NCBI GenBank assembly: GCA_023434205.1
Contig: JAEYTB010000195.1
Span: forward strand, 1-17,838
DNA length: 17,838 nt
Source: Planctomycetota bacterium
Lineage (GTDB): Bacteria; Planctomycetota; Phycisphaerae; Phycisphaerales; UBA1924
Direction: 5' to 3'
In this document: piece by piece, positions 14,848 to 17,838 of the stretch
Numbering within the stretch: the first letter of the stretch is position 1
Layout of the letters: each line of letters opens with the position of its first letter
Program-made: the position numbers and the translations under genes
Notes under the pieces: model-generated
Seen by the model: only the letters and a program-made list of their open reading frames with translations
The model's database searches: none
Told to the model about the DNA's origin: nothing

Positions 14848-16032
14848 ATGGCGGAACGCGTTCTAGCTCCTGTGAACCCTGATGTGCTCAAGTGGGCCAG
14901 GACAACACTCGGCCTTAGCGTGAGCGTCGCCGCCACAGATCTCGATGTGGCGGAGTCTGCTTTACTCGATTGGGAGGGGGGGCGTGCTCAACCTAGCGTC
15001 CCACAGCTCAGAAAATTGGCCGACCGTTATAAGCGACCGATCGCAAGCTTCTTCCTTCCTTCGCCCCCGGTCGATGTTCGCCCTCCGAAGGATTTCCGGC
15101 GCCTTGATCCATCCACTACCCGGAAGCCCTCAGAAGAGCTCATACTGGCATTCCGTTCTGCTGAACTACGTATGGAGGCAGCAGAGCGACTAAGGCCTGA
15201 ACTCGGAGTCGGGGCTGAGCAGTTGCCACTCCCACAGCAGGGCGAGAGCATCGCTGCACTCGCCGCGCGAGCCAGATTGTTTCTGGGTATCACCGTTGAA
15301 GAACAGACCGAGTGGAAGGATCAATACCGCGCCTTAGCCGCATGGGTGAGCGCTCTCGAAGCGAAGGGCATCCTCGTGTTCCAGGCGAGCGGCGTAGAAG
15401 TTGGCGAGGCTCGAGGCTTCTCGCTGTCAAGCGAGGTAGCGCCGAGTATCGTTCTGAATGGGGACGACTCACCCCGCGGCCGCTTGTTTACGCTCGCCCA
15501 CGAGTTGGCCCACCTGATTTTGCGCGCGCCTGGAGTATGCGACCTTCACGACAAGGCTGCGTCAGGCGACGATCTTGAGGTGGTCTGCAACGCGTTCGCT
15601 GGCGAGCTACTCGTCCCCAGTGATGCGTTGCTGTCGATGCCACTCGTCTCGCGCAGACCGCCGGGACCCTGGACCGACTTAGAGATCTCTACCATCGCTA
15701 GACACTTCTCGGTGAGCGCCGAAGTGATCGTCCGTCGCCTTCTTACGCTCGGTCTCACTACTCTACAGTTCTACGAGCAGAAACGCTCGTCATTCGGCCT
15801 TGCTTACGAAGAATACCGACGATCTCTCAAAAAATCGAAAGGGGGCCCTCCTTTCTTCCGTCGTGTGTTGCGGGCCAACGGGCACGCGTTCACCGGGCTT
15901 GTGCTGTCTGCATACGACGAAGACTTAATCACGGGGAGCGACGTGGCCGAGTATCTAGGCGCCCGGCTCAAGCACCTTCGCGATCTTCGCCAAGTGGTCG
16001 GCGGCCCCGTCACTAAGGACGACGTCGAATGA
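14848..16032 (+). CDS. XRE-family HTH / ImmA-IrrE metallopeptidase (antitoxin or regulator)
   Basis: A 394-residue protein. Residues about 8-62 form an XRE-type helix-turn-helix (VLKWARTTLGLSVSVAATDLDV, ALLDWEGGRAQPSVPQLRKLADRY). Residues about 155-265 form an ImmA/IrrE peptidase domain with HELAH (218-222) as the zinc site and a third ligand probably Glu244 in LEVVCNAFAGELLVP. The C-terminal 120 residues continue with a helical region common in long COG2856-like proteins. Such proteins bind their own promoter and can cleave a partner regulator; many act as antitoxins. The stop overlaps the PIN-domain gene by ATGA, so the two are co-translated. A weak GAGG (14837-14840) lies 7 bases before the ATG. 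Codon use and GC differ clearly from nuoF, pointing to acquisition. Confidence 0.88.
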   Translation: MAERVLAPVNPDVLKWARTTLGLSVSVAATDLDVAESALLDWEGGRAQPSVPQLRKLADRYKRPIASFFLPSPPVDVRPPKDFRRLDPSTTRKPSEELILAFRSAELRMEAAERLRPELGVGAEQLPLPQQGESIAALAARARLFLGITVEEQTEWKDQYRALAAWVSALEAKGILVFQASGVEVGEARGFSLSSEVAPSIVLNGDDSPRGRLFTLAHELAHLILRAPGVCDLHDKAASGDDLEVVCNAFAGELLVPSDALLSMPLVSRRPPGPWTDLEISTIARHFSVSAEVIVRRLLTLGLTTLQFYEQKRSSFGLAYEEYRRSLKKSKGGPPFFRRVLRANGHAFTGLVLSAYDEDLITGSDVAEYLGARLKHLRDLRQVVGGPVTKDDVE

Positions 16033-16493
16033 AGTTCTGTCTCGACACGAGTGGCTTCATTGACGCTTATGAGCGGTACTACCCGCCAGATGTATTCCCG
16101 TCCATTTGGATGAAGATGACAGAGCTCGTTGAAGCTGGGACGATTTTCGCACCCGAGGACATCTACAAGGAACTCGAGAAGAAGGCGGACGGGGTAATCG
16201 TATGGGCCAAGCCGCATAAGGCCCGGTTCGCTTCGCTCGACCTGGACACGATGAACAATCTCTCCGTGGTCATGGCCGCCTTCCCGACTGGGTTTGTCGA
16301 TGTGCGCCGCTCACGCTCAGGAGCCGATCCGATCGTCGTCGCTGCTGCAATGACAACGCGCTGCACCGTGGTGACCGGCGAAAAACTCTCGACGAAGGCG
16401 GGCGAGTACAAGATCCCGAACGTCTGCAGACACTTCAATATCCCGTGCTGCGGAATTCTCGAGATGTTCAGGCAGCTGAGGCTCTCAATCTGA
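16029..16493 (+). CDS. DUF4411 PIN-like domain toxin (putative ribonuclease)
   Basis: A 154-residue protein that fits the DUF4411 family of PIN-like nucleases along its full length: FCLDTSGFIDAYERYYPPDVFPSIW at the N-terminus, then WAKPHKARF, SGADPIVVAAA, TVVTGEKLS, and KIPNVCRHFNIPC near the end. The acidic residues expected for a metal-dependent RNase active site are Asp6, Glu48 and Asp100, with Glu118 after the VTG motif. Its ATG lies inside the stop of the XRE-ImmA gene (ATGA), the usual arrangement for this predicted toxin-antitoxin pair. It would cleave RNA when released from its partner; the target is unknown. It ends 69 bases before the convergent HEPN-like gene, with no clear terminator between them. 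GC and codon use are lower than in the flanking host genes. Confidence 0.88.
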   Translation: MKFCLDTSGFIDAYERYYPPDVFPSIWMKMTELVEAGTIFAPEDIYKELEKKADGVIVWAKPHKARFASLDLDTMNNLSVVMAAFPTGFVDVRRSRSGADPIVVAAAMTTRCTVVTGEKLSTKAGEYKIPNVCRHFNIPCCGILEMFRQLRLSI

Positions 16494-16562
16494 TAAGGCG
16501 GGCCTTGCCGACTAGAGGCCTCGGACGCGCAGTTCCCGATTCCATTGCTGCCGGCGGGCAAC

Positions 16563-17270
16563 TCAATCACCTTCGTCATCGTCGACCGTGTATCCGCCTT
16601 TCGAGTCGGACATGATTGTGGAATCCAATCGAGAAGACCGGTGCTTCGACAGGGCTCTGAATTCCGAGTCTGTCACCCGGTTATCCGCCGCGAGTTCCCT
16701 CAGACGCTTGAATCGTAGAGCGTCGTTCAGCATCCACTCGAACTCTCCCTCTGCGTTGTTGATCATCGACATCTCGTAGGCAACGTGACTCCCATCGACC
16801 GCATGATGGATGGCCTGCATCGCTCTGAAAATAGCGTCCACAGCTGTGTCCAGGTCACCATTCACCAGGGTGGGAAGGTTTGCACCCTGCCGCTGCTTGG
16901 TCAGGAGGTCGAGGTGGGCAATGCTTTTGTTGCGATGTTCGCGAATCGAAGCCGTCTTCAGTGCGACCTCCTGGATGGTGGCCGCGATTGCCGCCGGACA
17001 GCCCCCGGGCTCGGCGGCGAACAACTGTGCCGCTCGCGCAAGGACGAGGTTCTGACGCGCTCCATTGCCCGGCGGATCAGTTATGGCGCAGATTCGTCGA
17101 ATGAGGTCCGCGATCATCGCACGCTGGATGAGACCAAAGGCTGTGCCCGACAACCGATTCATCTTGTCGACATTTCCCTTCGTCTTGAACATAGCGATGT
17201 AGAGTCGCCATACGAACGCTAGTGAACTCACCTCTTCGCCAAGCGCAGTTGCGGTTTGCTTCAGATCCAT
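16563..17270 (-). CDS. HEPN/AbiU2-like protein (putative abortive-infection or RNase factor)
   Basis: A 235-residue, mostly helical protein. The start at 17270 (MDLKQTATALGEEV) is chosen because upstream in-frame sequence to 17480 is low-complexity and unlike protein. Residues about 8-125 follow the pattern of the AbiU2-type HEPN domain: a first helix with LAFVWRLYIAMF, a second with LIQRAMIADLIRRICAITDPP, then IREHRNKSIAHLDLL. The motif RNKSIAH (113-119) is the HEPN R-X4-6-H signature that forms the RNase active site in active members. AbiU-type genes are known from phage abortive infection. The C-terminus is acidic (DDDEGD). It converges with the toxin-antitoxin pair in the same low-GC segment, which supports a defence role by association. 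No Shine-Dalgarno is seen; TACCCT lies 6 bases upstream. Confidence 0.65.
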   Translation of the reverse strand: MDLKQTATALGEEVSSLAFVWRLYIAMFKTKGNVDKMNRLSGTAFGLIQRAMIADLIRRICAITDPPGNGARQNLVLARAAQLFAAEPGGCPAAIAATIQEVALKTASIREHRNKSIAHLDLLTKQRQGANLPTLVNGDLDTAVDAIFRAMQAIHHAVDGSHVAYEMSMINNAEGEFEWMLNDALRFKRLRELAADNRVTDSEFRALSKHRSSRLDSTIMSDSKGGYTVDDDEGD

Positions 17271-17276
17271 AGCGCG

Positions 17277-17282
17277 AGGGTA
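17277..17282 (-). promoter_or_regulatory. Candidate -10 hexamer TACCCT for a leaderless transcript
   Basis: On the minus strand TACCCT ends 6 bases before the ATG at 17270, the exact distance expected if transcription starts on the A of the start codon. No ribosome site is present and no well-spaced -35 is seen. Confidence 0.35.
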
Positions 17283-17306
17283 CGGGGCTGACGCATTCAA
17301 CGCTGA

Positions 17307-17320
17307 GGCCGAAGGCGGCC
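17307..17320. other. Short stem-loop in the divergent spacer
   Basis: GGCCG (17307-17311) pairs with CGGCC (17316-17320) around AAGG. It lies between the divergent starts of the HEPN-like gene and the small membrane protein. It could be a regulatory hairpin or chance in GC-rich DNA; only five pairs support it. Confidence 0.25.
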
Positions 17321-17454
17321 CTGAGCCCCTCTCAGTTGCGCGGCGTCCTTGGTCGCCGAAATCTCCGCTGGTGTAAAAGGGGCTGGCCGGCCCTCTTGCG
17401 ACTCCATGCCGACGCCCGCGACAAGCCACATTTCCACTACCCTCCCCAACCCCC

Positions 17455-17757
17455 ATGCCCCTCCCCCTCCTCCTCCTCACCTACCTCTGCTACGCCCTCC
17501 GAGCCCTCATCCTCGCCGCCGGCATCCTCTTCAAGTTCCTCATCCCCTTCTTCATGTTCAACCCGCACCGCTTCTGGCTCGCCCTCGCCGCCGCGGCAGC
17601 CTGGATCGCCCTCGAAGTCACCCGCCACCACCTCAAAAACGCCTGGGGCAACCGCAACGCCGCCCGCGGCCTGTGCCGCTTCTGCGCCGCCGACCTCGCC
17701 GCCCTCCCCCTCCGCGAGCACTGGAACTGCCCCGCCTGCGGCCGCTTACGCCACTAA
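17455..17757 (+). CDS. Small two-helix membrane protein with C-terminal zinc ribbon
   Basis: A 100-residue protein of unknown function. Residues about 3-34 are strongly hydrophobic (PLPLLLLTYLCYALRALILA... IPFFMF) and about 39-55 form a second hydrophobic segment (RFWLALAAAAAWIALEV). The C-terminal 30 residues carry two CxxC pairs, Cys74/Cys77 (CRFC) and Cys92/Cys95 (CPAC), as in a rubredoxin-like zinc ribbon, which would face the cytoplasm if the N-terminus does too. Codons are C-ending like the host genes to the left of the island, so this marks the return to resident chromosome. The start ATG has no Shine-Dalgarno; a TACCCT sits 11 bases upstream. The frame is supported by the paired cysteines and the codon pattern rather than by a recognised family. 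Confidence 0.65.
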   Translation: MPLPLLLLTYLCYALRALILAAGILFKFLIPFFMFNPHRFWLALAAAAAWIALEVTRHHLKNAWGNRNAARGLCRFCAADLAALPLREHWNCPACGRLRH

Positions 17758-17838
17758 CCCATACCCACACACCCCACGCCCCAACGAGCCCGACGCGCAA
17801 GCGAGGGTCCGCGCTCGCTCCCCCGGCACCCGCAAGGC
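17758..17838. other. Window-edge intergenic sequence, possible dispersed repeat
   Basis: No coding frame is supported in these last 81 bases. They include ACGAGCCCGACGCGCAAGCG followed by AGGGTCCGCGCTCGC (about 17783-17817), which looks more structured than the surrounding C-rich DNA and may be the edge of an intergenic repeat. Only one copy is present, so this is a suggestion. Confidence 0.25.

Noticed and set aside
16494..16562. Intrinsic terminator between the PIN and HEPN-like genes
   Set aside because: Only 4-bp pairings such as AAGG/CCTT are visible and there is no T-run on either strand.
14796..17454. Integrase-type island with att repeats
   Set aside because: I found no integrase, no tRNA gene and no obvious direct repeat at the island edges, so only composition supports transfer.
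17271..17480. N-terminal extension of the HEPN-like protein
   Set aside because: Arg/Gly-rich sequence overlapping the opposite membrane-protein gene; the helical domain begins right after the Met at 17270.

Overview
The window looks like chromosomal DNA of a high-GC planctomycete, most likely class Phycisphaerae. This rests on protein features: three exported proteins end in a cysteine-rich, Asp-rich double repeat of the type called GC-type dockerin; one ends in a planctomycete-style PEP-CTERM signal (VPAP..., hydrophobic helix, GRRRR); and one is a prepilin-type protein with the FTLIELL N-terminus and a FADGH motif. The assignment is inferred from these families, not from a marker gene.

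Region 1 (1-5600) starts with the first 33 codons of a leftward gene that resembles glutaminyl-tRNA synthetase. It continues with a leftward beta-propeller-like dockerin protein, a rightward PQQ-type sugar dehydrogenase with a dockerin tail, a leftward lamin-tail/PEP-CTERM protein (these two converge on one bidirectional terminator), and a rightward exported phytase-like esterase-domain protein. Region 2 (5600-13300) is all rightward: a prepilin-type protein with a TTG start, a lamin-tail/dockerin protein, then three tandem paralogues with a shared N-terminal domain and tail-fibre-like bodies. Nine consecutive genes (257-13272) carry export or prepilin signals, so this is a cell-surface/secretome cluster. 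Region 3 (13323-14795) is a solitary nuoF for complex I, without nuoE or nuoG next to it.

Region 4 (about 14742-17430) has visibly lower GC and balanced codon use. It holds an XRE-ImmA/IrrE regulator-protease overlapping a DUF4411 PIN toxin by ATGA (a toxin-antitoxin pair), and a convergent HEPN/AbiU2-like protein. It reads as a small acquired defence island. Region 5 (17455-17757) returns to C-rich host DNA with a small membrane protein carrying a zinc ribbon.

Two signals run across the window. The + strand is C-rich whichever way genes point: rightward genes use GCC/GTC and leftward genes use GCG/GTG, even for nearly identical dockerin peptides. This skew flips abruptly in the last 17 codons of nuoF. 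Second, several genes that lack a Shine-Dalgarno carry a TAC-N-N-T hexamer 6-8 bases before the ATG, suggesting leaderless transcripts, whereas most of the exported-protein genes have strong GGAG sites.
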